Of a stretch of DNA of 64,000 bases, positions 45,387 to 57,971 are shown piece after piece; positions within the stretch are counted from its first letter, which is position 1, and the number at the start of each line of letters is the position of its first letter. The notes beneath the pieces are model-generated. The model ran no database searches and was not told the origin of the DNA. It saw only the letters and a list, made by a program, of their open reading frames with translations. This stretch comes from Dillenia suffruticosa (Eukaryota; Streptophyta; Magnoliopsida; Dilleniales; Dilleniaceae): NCBI GenBank assembly GCA_033439265.1, contig JAVTVX010000012.1, forward strand, positions 16,750,501 to 16,814,500, written 5' to 3'. Position numbers and translations under genes: made by a program.

Positions 45387-48300
45387 GTACCATACGAATA
45401 TTCGGTATCAACACCCGTATTCTTATAGATATCGGGTTAAAATTTTCCTATGTAAGCGACACGTTCGCTCGCCATTCTGATAGACCTCTCTCGCCACTTG
45501 ATGAGGAGATTATGGTAGTCACTCCTCTTGACAAGCATATCATTCGAGATACAGTCTATAGGGGCTGTGAGGTCGGTATTGGGGAGGCGATATTAGAAGC
45601 AGATCTGATTCTGCTCCCTATCACGGATTTCGATGCCATCTTAGGGATGGATTGGCTGAGTTTACACCGGGCTTTCGGGGATTGTTTCCCGAAAGAGGTT
45701 GAGTTTAGGAGGTTCGAGCAGCCACCGTTAGTATTCCGGGGCGAGAGACGAGTATTGCCCCGCAGTATTATCTCTGTTATGAAGGCCAGATGCTTGGTAC
45801 GCCATGGTTGTGTGGCTTATCTGGTTTATGTTGTCGACACCACCGTTGAGGAACCGAGGCTTGAAAATGTCCTTGTGGTGCAGGAATTTTCAGATGTGTT
45901 TCCCGAGGAGCTTCCCGGATTACCACCAGTTCGGGAGTTCGATTTCAAGATTGATCTAGTATCGGGGACCAATCCTATTTCTATTCCGCCATACAAAATG
46001 GTACCTCCTGAACTAAGAGAGCTTAAAACTCAGTTACAGGAACTTCTGGACAAGGGGTTTATTCGCCCGAGTACCTCACCTTGGGGCGCTCCGGTACTGT
46101 TTGTAAAGAAAAAGGATAGTACATTTCGGCTTTGTGTGGATTACAGGCAATTGAATAAAGCCACCATAAAAAACAGATATCCCCTGCCACGTATAGATGA
46201 TTTGTTTGATCAGCTGTAGGGAGCCAGGGTTTTCTCTAAGATTGATCTCCGTTTGGGTTATCATCAGTTGAGAATTCGGGCAGAAGATGTGCCCAAGACA
46301 ACTTTTCACACCCGATACGGCCATTACGAGTTTTTAGTCATGCCATTTGGGCTGACTAATGCCCCAGCTGCTTTCATGGATTTGATGAATCGAGTTTTTC
46401 ACGGCTACTTGGATCGGTTCGTCATCGTATTCATCGATGACATCTTGATATATTCACGGAGTGATGAAGATCATGTTGAGCACCTTCGGGTGGTATTGCA
46501 GATATTCCGTGAGAAGCAGCTATATGCCAAATTCTCGAAATATGAGTTTTGGCTTAGACAAATTGGGTTCTTGGGGTACATTGTTTCCACGGAGGGTATT
46601 TATGTTGATCCGCGGAGGGTTGAGGCTATAGTGAAGTGGGAGCAGCCACAAATAGTTATCGAGATTCGTAGTTTTCTTGGTTTGGCAAGGTATTATCGCA
46701 GATTTGTAGAGGAATTCTCCCGGATAGCTGCTCCGTTTTCGAGATTGACCCAGAAGGGGGTCAAGTTTGTTTGGGATGATCGTTGTGAGGCGAGCTTCCA
46801 GGAGCTCAAACAACGGTTGACATCCGCTCCTATTTTAGCCCTTTCCACTAGTAGTGGGGAGTATACAGTGTACAGTGATGCTAGCCGACAGGGATTGGAT
46901 TGTGTTCTAATGCAGGATGGTCGGGTTATTGCATATGCCTCGCGACAGCTGAAGAAACACGAAGTTAATTACCCGACACATAATTTGGAGTTGGCAGCCA
47001 TAGTCTTCGCATTGAAGATATGGCGGCATTATCTTTATGGGGTGACCTGCAGGGTATTTACAGATCACAGGAGTTTGAAATATTTATTTACCCAAAAGGA
47101 GCTGAATTTAAGACAGAGGAGATGGTTAGAATTTCTCAAAAATTATGACCTCATTATTGACTATCATCCGGACAAGGCGAATGTTTTAGCAGATGCCTTG
47201 AGTCAGAAGTCAGCATTATCCTCACAGTCGACAGAGAAAGCCTACCTTTCTTGTTTAGTGGGACTCCGAGCTTTAGGAGTCAGTTTGACTAACGATGATC
47301 AGGGAGGCTTACTAGCTAGATTTGAGGTCAGGCCGACTTTGTTCGACCGTATCAGAGAGCTCCAGAGTACAGATAAGGAGATTTAGGATTTTGCGGATAG
47401 AGTCCGTAGAGCTGAGGGCGGAGACTTCAGAGTCCGTGATGATGGACTCATAGTATTCAGAGACAGAGTGTGTGTCCCGGCCGATAGTGATCTTCGACGT
47501 ACTATCCTTGAGGAAACACATTCTTCTGCATATGCTATGCATCCCGGGGGACGAAGATGTACTGGACCATCAGAGGTAGCTATTGGTGGTCAGGCATGAA
47601 GAGGGATATAGCAGAGTTTGTGGCACAATGCTTGGTGTGCCAGCAGGTGAAGGCCGAGCATCAACGTCCAGCGGGCACACTGCAGCCTCTTCCCATTCCT
47701 GAGTGGAAATTGGAGCATATTACTATGGACTTCGTGATGGGATTGCCGCGGACTTCTACACGGCATGATGCGATTTGGGTGATTGTCGATTGACTCACCA
47801 AATCTACACATTTCATCCCTATCCGCGGTGACTATTCTTTAGAGGCGTTGGCACGTCTCTACATTGATACCATAGTTCGACTTCGCGGGGTGCCCGTGTC
47901 GATTGTTTCAGATAGGGCCCCAGGTTCACATCTAGGTTTTAGCCCAAATTGCAGAGGCATTGGGTACTAGATTAAATTTCAGTACAGCATATCATCCTCA
48001 AACAGACAGCCAGTCTGAGAGAACCATTCAGACCCTTGAGGACATGCTGAGGGCATGTGTGATGGATTTCTGGGGTAGTTGGGATCGGCACCTTCCACTG
48101 GTCGAATTCGCATATAATAACAATTATCAGGCTAATATAAGGATGCCCCCGTATGAGGCACTGTATGGTAGGAAGTGCCGCACCCCGATATGCTGGGATG
48201 AGGTCGGAGAGCGACGTCTCAGTAGCGTTGAGTTGATTGAGCAAATAAAGGATAAAATTAAGGTTATCTGTGAGTGAATGAAAGCCGCCCAGGACAGACA

Positions 48301-48761
48301 GAAGACGTATGCTGATCGTAGGCGGCGACCTTTTGAGTTCGCTACGGGAGATATGGTTTTCTTGAGAATATCTCCTTGGAAGGGAGTTAAACGGTTCAGG
48401 CAGCGGGGCAAGTTGAGCTCCAGATATATCCTTCCGTATCCTTGAGAGGGTCGGGAGTGTGGCATATAGATTGGAGCTACCAGATGAACTATCCCATATT
48501 CACAACGTATTTCATGTCTCAGTACTCAGGAAATACTTGACCGATCCTTCTCATGTACTTGAGCCTCCACCTCTTGAGTTACGAGAGGACCTTAGCCTTC
48601 TAATTCAGCCCGTGACTATTCTAGATCGGTAGGTTAGAAAGCTGCTGAATAAGGAAATTTCATTGGTCAAAGTTTTGTGGAGAAGTGATCAGATCAAGGA
48701 GGAGACCTGGGAGCCCGAGGATGCTATGAGGAGTCAGTACCCCCATTTATTTGCAGTTTAG
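45387..48761 (+). pseudogene. Gypsy pol: protease, reverse transcriptase, RNase H, integrase, chromodomain
   Basis: Protease: the site reads ILIDIG (45419 onward), with Ile replacing Thr or Ser of the usual [14 protein letters not shown] follows near 45640. Reverse transcriptase runs 45960-46600, with a TAG at 46217, the [11 protein letters not shown] block and intact FIDDILIYS (IDD at 46432-46440). RNase H is 46860-47200, with acidic residues in YSDAS, NLELAA, FTDHRSL and ADALS. A stop sits at 47384. Integrase has an HHCC zinc segment (47505-47650; frame change near 47548), and DDE words ITMDFV, VSDR and QSERTIQTLEDML, with further breaks at about 47790, 47925 and 48275. The chromodomain (48612-48761) reads VRKLLNKEISLVKVLW and EETWEPED, ends YPHLF, and stops at 48761. 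Chromodomains steer integration toward marked chromatin. Confidence 0.9.
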
Positions 48762-48795
48762 TCTTCTTTTAGTTTCGAGAACGAAACTTGATTTT

Positions 48796-48809
48796 AGGGG
48801 GTTAGAAAA
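48796..48809 (+). other. Gypsy polypurine tract region
   Basis: AGGGGGTTAGAAAA immediately before the 3' LTR, the expected place for second-strand priming. Confidence 0.65.
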
Positions 48810-48902
48810 TATAACACCAGAAAGAAAGAAAAAATAATAAATAAATAAATAAATAAATAAATATAGGGATTAGGGCTAAAAAGCCCCGATCTCTCTTTTT
48901 CC

Positions 48903-48939
<37 letters not shown>

Positions 48940-51198
48940 TTTCTCTCTTTCTCCTCTCCCTTCCGCCACCCACCGGGGCTGCTCCACCTTCCTCCAGCGA
49001 TCGCCGCTGCTGCAGCGCCTCCTCCCTCCTCACGTGAGCGTGCGGTCAGCCCGTGAGCAGCGCTTCACCTCTTGCACAGCGCGCACTCGCGCGATCTCCA
49101 GCGAGCAGTACACGACCTAGCGCGGGCCAGCGCACTACCCCTGCTCAAGCCAGCGCGCGATCTCCCGCGAGCCCAGAGCGCGACCCAGCTCGCGGCAGCG
49201 CGAGCCAGCGCGCGAACCTGCATGAGCCAGCGCGCGACACCTGCGCAACCCAGCGCGTGACCCTTTGTGCGAGCGCGAGCCCTAGCCCGTGAACGGGCCA
49301 GCCCACCAGCCGCGAGGCCCACCAGGCCCGCAGCCCGCAAGCCCCAGGCCCGCAAGCCCATTGCGGCCCGCGGCCCACTGAAGCCCACTGCGGCCCGCGA
49401 CTCGCAGCTCGAGACGGCCTGTGATAGTCCGCGAGTCCCTACGAAGGTAAATGACTCAAAGTTTCGATTTTCGCACTAAGGTTTCGAATTTCTTTAGTAA
49501 TTGGACTTAAATTGCTCACCATTGTTTCGAATTTGGAAACATTCATGTTTTAGACCAAACCGACGAGCGAACGAAAGATAGATCTGAGATCCGAGGAACC
49601 CTAGGTGAGAGAAATGCACCCACTTCGAAGTTTGAATAAATTTTGTTGATAAAATCCCTTATTAGGGTTTTATTTGATATAAAATTTGATGATTTGATTA
49701 GATTTATCTTTTGGAGAGTCGTTGAAAAATATGGAGTGACCACCCTCCCTAAATAGGTGAGTGGGACTCTAATCTCTTGCATAAAATAGTAAAACGTGTT
49801 TTCTGTCGTGTTTTCGATAAAACATGCTTTGATATACATTCGTTTGACGTATGATATTAAATTTAAAAATCTGTTTTGTGAGTATTGGAGTATCTTGAAT
49901 TATATTTACAATGACTATACATCCATGGTTTGAAATGAAACAATAATTGTGCCATTACTTGAAAATATATAAATTTCATTTTATATCATTGCATTGATAT
50001 GTTGTTTTGAAATGAATTGATGAGACGTATTGGCACGCAAATTTAATATGTTTTTGATGAACTACGTGGGTTGGATGGCCACTAGTTATGCGATGATGTG
50101 ATGATACTTGTGGGACGTTGTACCCTTTGTGATACTATGATGATTCCGTAGTTACGAAGGGCGTTTGTAGAGGCACGGGTTGCCCGAATACGCTTCTGCG
50201 GGAGCTATCCGCAAACGTCTTTTATTCTAAAGGCTATAGGCGCGGCCAGTTGAACCCACGTAGGGGGAGGACGTGTGTGACACCACCGTCTAGCACCGGG
50301 CGGGGTCCTATACACGTTGATGAGTTGGCCCCAGCAAACTCATGGCCAACGTCGGGGTAGAGAGCGTTTTAAAATCTATGCATAATAAAACCCCCGATGC
50401 GCCTGTCCTTGGTCTCGGTTGACCTTTGCCGGGATCATTTTTGGCTAGCTCTGATGTTACTTGATTTTAAATGGATGCATACATGCTTGTTATCGTGTGA
50501 TTGATTTAAATGATTTTAAATTGCTAAACATATCATGTTTTGATGCGAAATGTAAATCCTTGTTTCGAATGTTGTTATTTGACACTTCAATGATTCACCC
50601 ACACTATTTATGCTTGATATTATCCCCCTCACTCACTAAGTATCTTCTCATGATACTCACCTCTTTCTTTCCCCTCCTCAGACAGGTTTATTTGAATAGA
50701 GCGACGTTACAGGCTCTAGAGCGGATTTGGTGTTCCGACGGTGAGATTTACTTCTAATTTAGTTTCGACCCTGCAAGGTCTTGACATTGAGATCCATAGT
50801 TGGTCGTGTACTTATTTTGAGATGACTGTATAATTTAATTCTCATATTTCATTTGCATTGAGGCGATAATACATATCTAAATGTTATTTGGGAAAATTAT
50901 TGTATATAAGATAAAAGTTAGGTTCGCTCTGTGTGGCGGCTGTTCATGCTCTAGTTGGGCATGACAGTAGAGGTCTGCCACCTTGCGTTGTTCTGGATGC
51001 TGGCGGTGGTGTTTGTTAATTTTAGAGAGGCCGGGATGGCCATTTGTTTACAGTACAGGTTGATTTTGATAATACAGGTTTAATTGTACACGGGAAACCT
51101 CCGATTTATGGAGAGGTTCTGTCCGATTTTCTGTAAAAATACAGCTGGCATCCAGGGGCAACGAGTGGCTGTTCACGATCCCGGTTTGGGGCGTGACA
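48810..51198 (+). repeat. Gypsy 3' LTR
   Basis: 2389 bp. It starts TATAACACCAGAAAG (second base changed from TG) and ends GGGGCGTGACA, followed by ACTG. It is collinear with 41063-43494, including the CT tract, the CpG-rich core (48960-49440) and the AT-rich distal half. Confidence 0.95.
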
Positions 51199-54100
51199 AC
51201 TGCGACCTAAATCAGACGAGACCGATAGCATTGACAAAAGGTACAACCTTAATACCTCAGGTTTTGGGGAACACAATGACCACTGAGACCCTGGACTTAT
51301 CTTCATCTATGGCTTTAAGGGAGGGAGATCCTTCTATGTTACTGTGAAATACCCAAGTGGAATCTTCCCCAAAGAATCTTCTGTTTACACCAATGGTAGT
51401 GGATACACTAGTCATGGATGCAAATGGGGATAAAAAGAACACCTTGGTATAGGATTGTCGATGGAGGAAAACAGGGAGCAAAAGCCATGCAACTCATCAG
51501 CTTCTTCTACACTTGACGGTTTATCTACCAAAGTCAAACTCTGAGGTACCTTCTAAGACTGAGTTGATGGAGATAGATTGGCCTTGTATGCTAAGGAGAT
51601 GATAGTAATATCGAGGTGGAAGATAGTAGACCCGCCAACTAGGAGTTATCATATTTGTTTACAATTATCATTTATGAATAATCTGACAGTGATTGCTGGG
51701 AATGTGGGGGTGTAAAGAACCCCAGATGTCGGCGAGTAGCTAAGAAAATGGTTAGAAAACATAGTCCAAACGTTCTCTATTTTTCTGAACTAAAAACCAA
51801 ATCTAGAAGACTACCAAGATTTGTTACAAGTTTGGGATATGATAAAGAGTTTATTGTGGAGACCTCTAGATTTTGTAGGGGTTTGTAGTTAAATTGATGC
51901 TCAATTCAGATCAATTGGTACATTGTGTGGTAAAGTTGGGTAGTTTATCCTTGTTTCTAGCATTTGTCTATATTTAGCCTCATATCCAAAAAAAAGTGTG
52001 AAGCATAGCAATCCTTGCAAACTCCAGCTCAAAATATCCAAAGACCTTGCTTTGTGATAGATGATTTTAATGAGATTGTAGGACAATTAGACACGAGTAA
52101 TAACAGGGTGAGAATTCTATCTAGAGTTTAGAGATTTAGGGATTGGAGGAGTGGCTAAATGGGGAATACCATCAGATTTTGGATATGGCGGAAGCTTTCT
52201 GGCATCAAGAATCCCTAATCAAATGATTTTGACGCAAAGATAATAATACAAGATTTTATCACAATATCACCATTCTCCGTATGAATAAGAATAAGATATC
52301 TTAGCTAAAAATTGATGATATATGGTGTTATGATCAGTAAAGGCTTAAGACTTATGTGATGGATTTCTTCGAAGACATGTTCCGAGATGAGGGCCATTGG
52401 GTTCGGCTAGGTTGCGTGTTATCTCCAAGGATTATAGACTGAGGTTGGTCCGAGGTGTGGAATCTGAGAGGTAGTATTCTCTATAAACGGTTTGAAAGCA
52501 TGAGGACCTGATGGAATTTAGCTAGGTTCTATCATCGGTTCTAGGAGATCATTTATCCAACATTATGTAGTTTCATTAAAGGGGCATTTAGGGAGGGTTG
52601 CTTTCCAGAGGATTTTCTATAGGCCCTTATTGTGTTAATTCCCAAGAAACCGTAGTACAGGATCCAGGACCAAGTAGAGAAGGGACACTGGACGCCTATC
52701 AGTACTTCTCGACTAGGGCCGAAAATGTCTTACTTGTTTTTTTACCACTGACATAATGTTAGACCAGAAACTATGGAGGTTATCCTCAACTACCTCATTG
52801 GAGTTTGTGGATTATAGTAGGTTGATATTGAATCCATAGAAGTCAAAATTATTTGTTTCACCTCGAGCCCCCTTGTCCCTTAAACGTTGCCTGACTAACC
52901 AATGTCAGTTCCTGATTACTAGGAATCTCAAGATGTATTTCGGTGTTTTGTTGATCCAAGGCCACGTGACACGGATGAAGTACTGATATTTGGTGGAAAG
53001 GGTCTAGCAGTGAATGAAAGAATGGAAGAAGAAATATTTGAGTTTAGCTAGGTAGACAATGCTAGTGCAAGCAATAACTTCTTCTATCTTGGCATATCTT
53101 ATGAATTCGGTGTGGCAGCCTATGAGCATTTGTAACAATCTAGATAAAGTCCAATAGTGATGTCTATGGGGTGATTCATGCAGTTCAATGGAAGATAGTC
53201 TGTCAATCAAAGGACTTGAGTGGCTTGGGTATCAGGACATCTCGATCAATGAACATGGCTTTCCTAGTTGAATTAGGGTGGTACATGGTCTCTATGGAGC
53301 AAACTCTATGGTGCTAGGTTCTTCGGGCCAAATATCGTAAAGGGGAGAAGTTCGTGTATTGCAATCGGACTAATGGATGTTCGACCTTTTGGAGAGGACT
53401 ATTACATTTCAGGGATAATCTCGTTGGGAGTGTTACATGGCAGTTGGGAAGTAAGACAAACATTAAATTTTGGTTAGATAGATGGGTTAGGTTGGAGCTG
53501 CTGATTCATCGAATCCCTGGTGGTCTGATGAGGGAGTTAACTCAGGTGAGAGTAAGCCAGTTTATCACTTGTGACAATCAATGGGACGTTCCCCAATTAA
53601 AGGCTTTGCTCCCTACTAAGATAGTCGAAGAGTTTAGAGCCATTATGATCCCTAGGAATCTATAATCCCATTATAGGTTTTGCTGAACCAGAAGCTTATC
53701 AGGTACATTTTTTGTTTACTCTGTCTATAATTTGAATTGATCTACCACATCCATAGTTCTGACGACATTTTATAGTTGGATTTGGAGCTTGAAATGCCAG
53801 GAATAGGTGAAATTCTTCTTATGGATGATAGTGTATAAGGCCCTATTGACAAATGACACTTGAACTCGAAGGGGATTGTCAACAAATTGCCCTCTACATG
53901 ACAAGCATGCAAAAACTACCATCCATCTTTTCCAGGATTGCAACAGGATCTGAGTAGTGTGGGAGAGAATTGTGGACAGCACTACAGTCTCTCAAATAGT
54001 GTTGGACCAACAAGAAATGAGCGAATGGCTTATTCGAAATTGCAAGACTCATGCAATACATATGGGAATCACTTGGTCAATATGGTTTGTCTATACTCTT

Positions 54101-54660
54101 TGGGATGTATAGAAAGACAGATGCAGGACAGTTTTTCAAGAGGTAGATTTTCTCCCGAAGGTGGTGGCTACTATGGCCCGAGCATATGCGAGGGAGGGAT
54201 GGTTAACTATGGCTTGAGGATTTAGAAGGCCTTCCACGGTGGGCCCATGGGTTAGATGGAACTCTCTACTGATGGGTTGTTTAAACTAAACACTGATGGG
54301 TCTTCGAATATTAGGAACAATGTCGCAGGAGTCTGGGTTTGGTTCGAGACAACATGGTTTGTAGGTGTGTGGCTTCATGGTGAATATTGGAATGAATGAT
54401 GCTTTCTCAGTAGAATTATTTGAAGTTAGCGAGGATCTCACCATTTTACTCCGGGCGAATCTTTTTCCGATTATCTTGGAGTTAGATTCGACGATCAGGT
54501 TGATGGTGCAAACAGAAACCGTAAGTTATGAATATATCAACCAAAAGTAAAATATTCATAACTAATTGATGGAGTTGACAGTTCATTATATATAAACTAG
54601 AGTTTGCGAGTTTTCTGCTAATCAATGATAATTTACCTTAATTATTGGACGAGTCCGAAT
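51199..54660 (+). pseudogene. L1-type LINE, ORF2 remnant (right half)
   Basis: Continuation of the LINE interrupted by the gypsy element. The first 900 bases are poorly recognisable. From 52140, words of plant LINE ORF2 appear: a KDNNTRFYHN block near 52225 and a reverse transcriptase block around 52540-52680 (FIKGAFREGCFPEDF, LIVLIPKKP). The post-RT region follows at 53060-53160 (SILAYLMNS, CNNLDKV). The zf-RVT-type region lies at 53330-53950 (FWRGLLHFRDNLVGSVTWQLG, IKFWLDRWV, FFLWMIVYKALLTND, CPLHDKH). A C-terminal RNase H remnant covers 54265-54560 (LNTDGSSNI, ILELDS). Stops and frameshifts are everywhere. The RNase H tail marks it as a plant L1-lineage element. Confidence 0.8.
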
Positions 54661-55941
54661 TCAATGGAACCTAGTGCAAATGGTAAGCACTGTATAGAAA
54701 ATAGAGAGTAATTGCATAAAATGTACTATAAATGACAATTTGTACTCTATAACTCTATGTATTTTTATATAGTTTTAATTGTGAGTATATATAGATGAAT
54801 TTGTAAAAATACGACTATATATTGTAATATATTATAGGTAAAACTCTTTATTAGTTAAGAGTTTTATGCATTAGGTATGTTGGGTTGGTTAGTTAAAATA
54901 TTCAAACATAATGAAAGAATCTATGTTGACTATGTCAAATATTACCATATTGGATTGTTCTAATTAATTATCTAAAAACAAAATTCAATATTTTTAAAAT
55001 TTGTCAAATTCTATTGGTAATAAAAAGCAAGTTGAATATTCTTAATACCCTTTATTTTGGACAATAGACTCAATTATCTCAATTATGGGAGTTACATAAA
55101 CGGCCAACATATATAAATATATGGGTAAAAACCAAAACAATAAATATTTATTTATAAACTTCTATTAAAAATATAATAATTATTTTCAAATACAGTTTTA
55201 ATTATTTAGTAAAATTAAATAGAGTTAAAATATGTTAATATAATTACTGGATTAGTAGCATAATCATTTTAGAATCAAAATATTTATTATTTGTTCATAT
55301 AGAATTATTTTTATGTTAAGTTAATTGAAAATAAAAAATAATATAAAGTTTAAAATTAGTTTGCATTTAAAAAAGCAATAACCAATTTGAAACTTTTGAA
55401 AATTATTTGTTCTGAATTTTTATTTCAAAATTCATTTCTCATAATTTTTAGTTTCAAAATTATTTTCTTCTGATTTTTAAATTCAAAATTATTTTTATCC
55501 TTTTTTTCTAATTTGAAAGTATATACATTCTTTCATAATTTTGAAACTTTCAAAGGTGGGTTTTATAATTTTATAAATTAGTAAATATAGCAACAAGAGT
55601 TGTGACTACAAACACGGTGGTGTTTATATTGGAAACTTATCATGCAAATTGTGACAAAATCAGGCTTCAATTTTCAATGACAGACAGATCCATTGCAAAA
55701 TTTTCTACCCCTGCATTGCATGGCCCAACTTGCATTGCATGGATGTAAAATGGAGTCGACAATGGCATCACAATTATCAGCGATACTTTCTTGCGGTTGC
55801 CATCTAGTGGCAAGATGGGCGGGTAGTACCAATGTTGACACGGTAAATTCTAGACCCCATTCCCATTTTGAACAGGCCAGGTAAGGTATGGGTCTGGATG
55901 AACCCGAATCCCTAGTTTACACGGCTCCATAATACCATACC

Positions 55942-55980
<39 letters not shown>

Positions 55981-56014
55981 GTGCAGTTGCAAAGAAGTTG
56001 CATACCCTTTGCAA
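54661..56014. other. Intergenic AT-rich DNA
   Basis: Very AT-rich to about 55600 with no gene sign. A 63-codon frame at 55693-55884 has no family feature. A (CT)n microsatellite of about 33 bp lies at 55946-55978. Confidence 0.45.
55946..55978. repeat. (CT)n microsatellite
   Basis: About 16 uninterrupted CT units, just before the TRIM element. Confidence 0.95.
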
Positions 56015-56019
56015 ATCCA

Positions 56020-56155
56020 CGATACGAATCCTACGTCAGATCCCAAAAAAATTATAAAATATTACTTAAATCCAATAAATATTTTCACCTAACAGGTTAA
56101 TTTTTTGGACTGAATTCTAGTATTGGGTTTGAGTCCATTACTTGGGTTCGTAACA
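56020..56155 (+). repeat. TRIM left terminal repeat
   Basis: Shares AAAAAAATT.TAAAATA, TACTTAAAT, TTTTCACC and TCGT.ACA, in order, with 56363-56500. Confidence 0.8.
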
Positions 56156-56225
56156 AATTGATATCAGAGCGTCTGGTTTAACATGGAAAAGGGATACCTA
56201 GAAGAGGGGTTACTTGGTGTCAAAG

Positions 56226-56337
56226 TGAGAGCCGTCCAAAATAGAAAAAGACTAACTGATGTTGGAGTGAGAACCGTCCAAAGAGGAAAATGGCTACCCG
56301 TCAGAGTGAAAGTCGTCCAAAGTGAGAGCCGTCCGTG
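56226..56337 (+). repeat. Four copies of a 16-bp word inside the TRIM
   Basis: GTGAGAGCCGTCCAAA and close variants start at about 56226, 56267, 56306 and 56322. They occupy much of the space between primer site and purine tract. Confidence 0.85.
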
Positions 56338-56362
56338 GACGTCCGGCTTCTCAAGGGGAGGG

Positions 56363-56500
56363 TAATATTTTGAATCCCATATCGGATCTCAAAAAAATCT
56401 TAAAATACTACTTAAATGTAATAGGTTTTCTCACCCAATAAGTCGATTTTTAAACTGAGTTCTCCTATTGAACTTGAATCTATTATTTGACTTCGTGACA
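56363..56500 (+). repeat. TRIM right terminal repeat
   Basis: Starts TAATATTTTGAATCCCATAT and ends CTTCGTGACA. It is paired with 56020-56155. Confidence 0.8.
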
Positions 56501-56505
56501 ATTCA

Positions 56506-57971
56506 CGACAAAAGCCCCATAGATCTCACCACTCTCTTCCACACACGACCAACAATTGCTACTACATTGTTTGCAACCTCAAAATACCCCAGATCTACCT
56601 TTAAACACCCCACCAAAAAACAAAAAAAAAAAAAAAAAAAAAAAATCTTTAAAGAAGAGTTTACCCCTTTCATGGCTGTGAATGAAATTTCTTAAATTTG
56701 TTGGTTGGATCGGGTTTTTTAAGATAAATTGATAATTTAATCTTGCAATTAGGTTTGAGGATTTTGTTAGATTTTTTTTTCTTTAATTGTTGAGGTGTCC
56801 TTTGTTTGTGTTTAATGGTTTTGATCGGACATGGACGATTACTAAATTTGTAAGATTTGTAAAAGTCTGTATCCTCATTTGTAGTTTTTGATCCTGCCAT
56901 GGTATTGAGGGGATGACAATCAATATGCTTTGTCATTGCAACTATGGTTTTCAATAAAAACATGATTTTGTTATGGTAAATCAAAAAGGCAAAGAAAATG
57001 ACTTTGCAGACACTGAGTAATTGCTTTAGGATTGAAGGAAACTTCTTTGTTTATAAATCCGGACTGAGACCTGTGCAGCCAGAGGTGGCTTTGCCTTATC
57101 CGATCCGAGCCAAGTTCCATCCTTGACAATGACCATACTAGTGTCAGATTTTGCGACAGAAGTACTCCTTCATCGCAGAAAATCACGATGGAGGATTTTA
57201 GTGAGGAAGGGAAAGGAAAGGAAAGGTTTTTAAAGGCTCCATCCATGTTTGGTGAAATAATTAATTTAGGGGAAGGGTTTTTAAAATCCTCTGAATTTAA
57301 TTTTTTAATCCATCCAATCGGTAAAAAAAAGATTTTCTTTTAAAATTATAAATATTAAATTTATGTTTATATCTTTTATTTTAAAAATATATTAAAAAGC
57401 AAAAAAAAATGATAATAAATTTATACAATATTTCTTTCCTTTTTCTCATTTAACCAAATATGATTTTTTATTTTTAAAGTTTTATTTTTTATTATATTCT
57501 CTTTCTTTCATATCACATATTTTGTTATAAAAAATAACAGTACGTCTAAAAAAAACAGCCTAATAATATAAATTTCCTTTGTTAATCTAATAATTTTATG
57601 TTTAAATTCTTATTAAAAAAAAAATTAACGGTGCACTTTTCTTGTCACAAATTGTGTAACCACATGTCGCGCAAAACTATACAGTTTTCATCATAAATCA
57701 GCGTCGCATCCACGTTTGTCTGATAGCAAATTAAAAGTTCTGGAACCTCGTCGCTACAAATTATATCGGAAGAACCAAACTGAAATTGGACGTTGGACAC
57801 ATGGTTTAGGGACTGCGAAAGCATAGTAATGTCTATCCCCGACATGGTAATGTCTATCTCTTACTTGTAAGAGAGCCACCCCTTTTCACTAATGAGAACC
57901 TACTCCCGATGAGAAACGAAAACATGAATCCTAACCTGATTTCAATATGCTAACAAACAGCCTAATCTTCC
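56506..57971. other. Intergenic region
   Basis: An A-run of about 20 lies at 56625-56645. A 43-codon plus frame (56998-57126) and a 66-codon minus frame (57645-57845) are the only candidates for small proteins; neither is recognised. 57240-57640 is extremely AT-rich. Confidence 0.4.

Larger units (their letters stand above)
41063..51198 (+). mobile_element. Ty3/gypsy chromovirus (Tekay/Del-like) LTR retrotransposon
   Basis: A 10,136-bp plus-strand element with long LTRs (41063-43494 and 48810-51198). The flanking duplication ACTG lies at 41059-41062 and 51199-51202. The primer site TGGTTTCAGAGC at 43502-43513 is close to the initiator methionine tRNA site. Domain order is gag, protease, reverse transcriptase, RNase H, integrase, chromodomain, which is the gypsy order. 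Iters long LTRs and C-terminal chromodomain point to the Tekay/Del lineage. It is inserted in an L1-type LINE. Several stop codons are TAG, consistent with C-to-T decay of methylated repeats, and the body has a few frameshifts. It looks younger than the copia elements because the LTRs remain close. Confidence 0.95.
56020..56500 (+). mobile_element. TRIM (terminal-repeat retrotransposon in miniature)
   Basis: Two direct repeats of about 137 bp (56020-56155 and 56363-56500) bracket a 207-bp centre. Next to the first repeat is TTGATATCAGAGC (56158-56170), close to the initiator methionine tRNA primer site. Just before the second is the purine tract AAGGGGAGGG (56353-56362). The repeats end CGTAACA and CGTGACA. 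Flanks ATCCA (56015-56019) and ATTCA (56501-56505) agree at four of five bases, fitting a decayed target duplication. At 481 bp with no coding sequence it depends on other elements' enzymes. Terminal bases of the repeats have drifted, so ends are good to a few bases. Confidence 0.85.

Noticed and set aside
55946-55978. Whether the (CT)n tract is the missing end of the Copia-C LTR
   Set aside because: The left LTR has a GA tract in this orientation within other sequence, and none of the flanking LTR words are present here.
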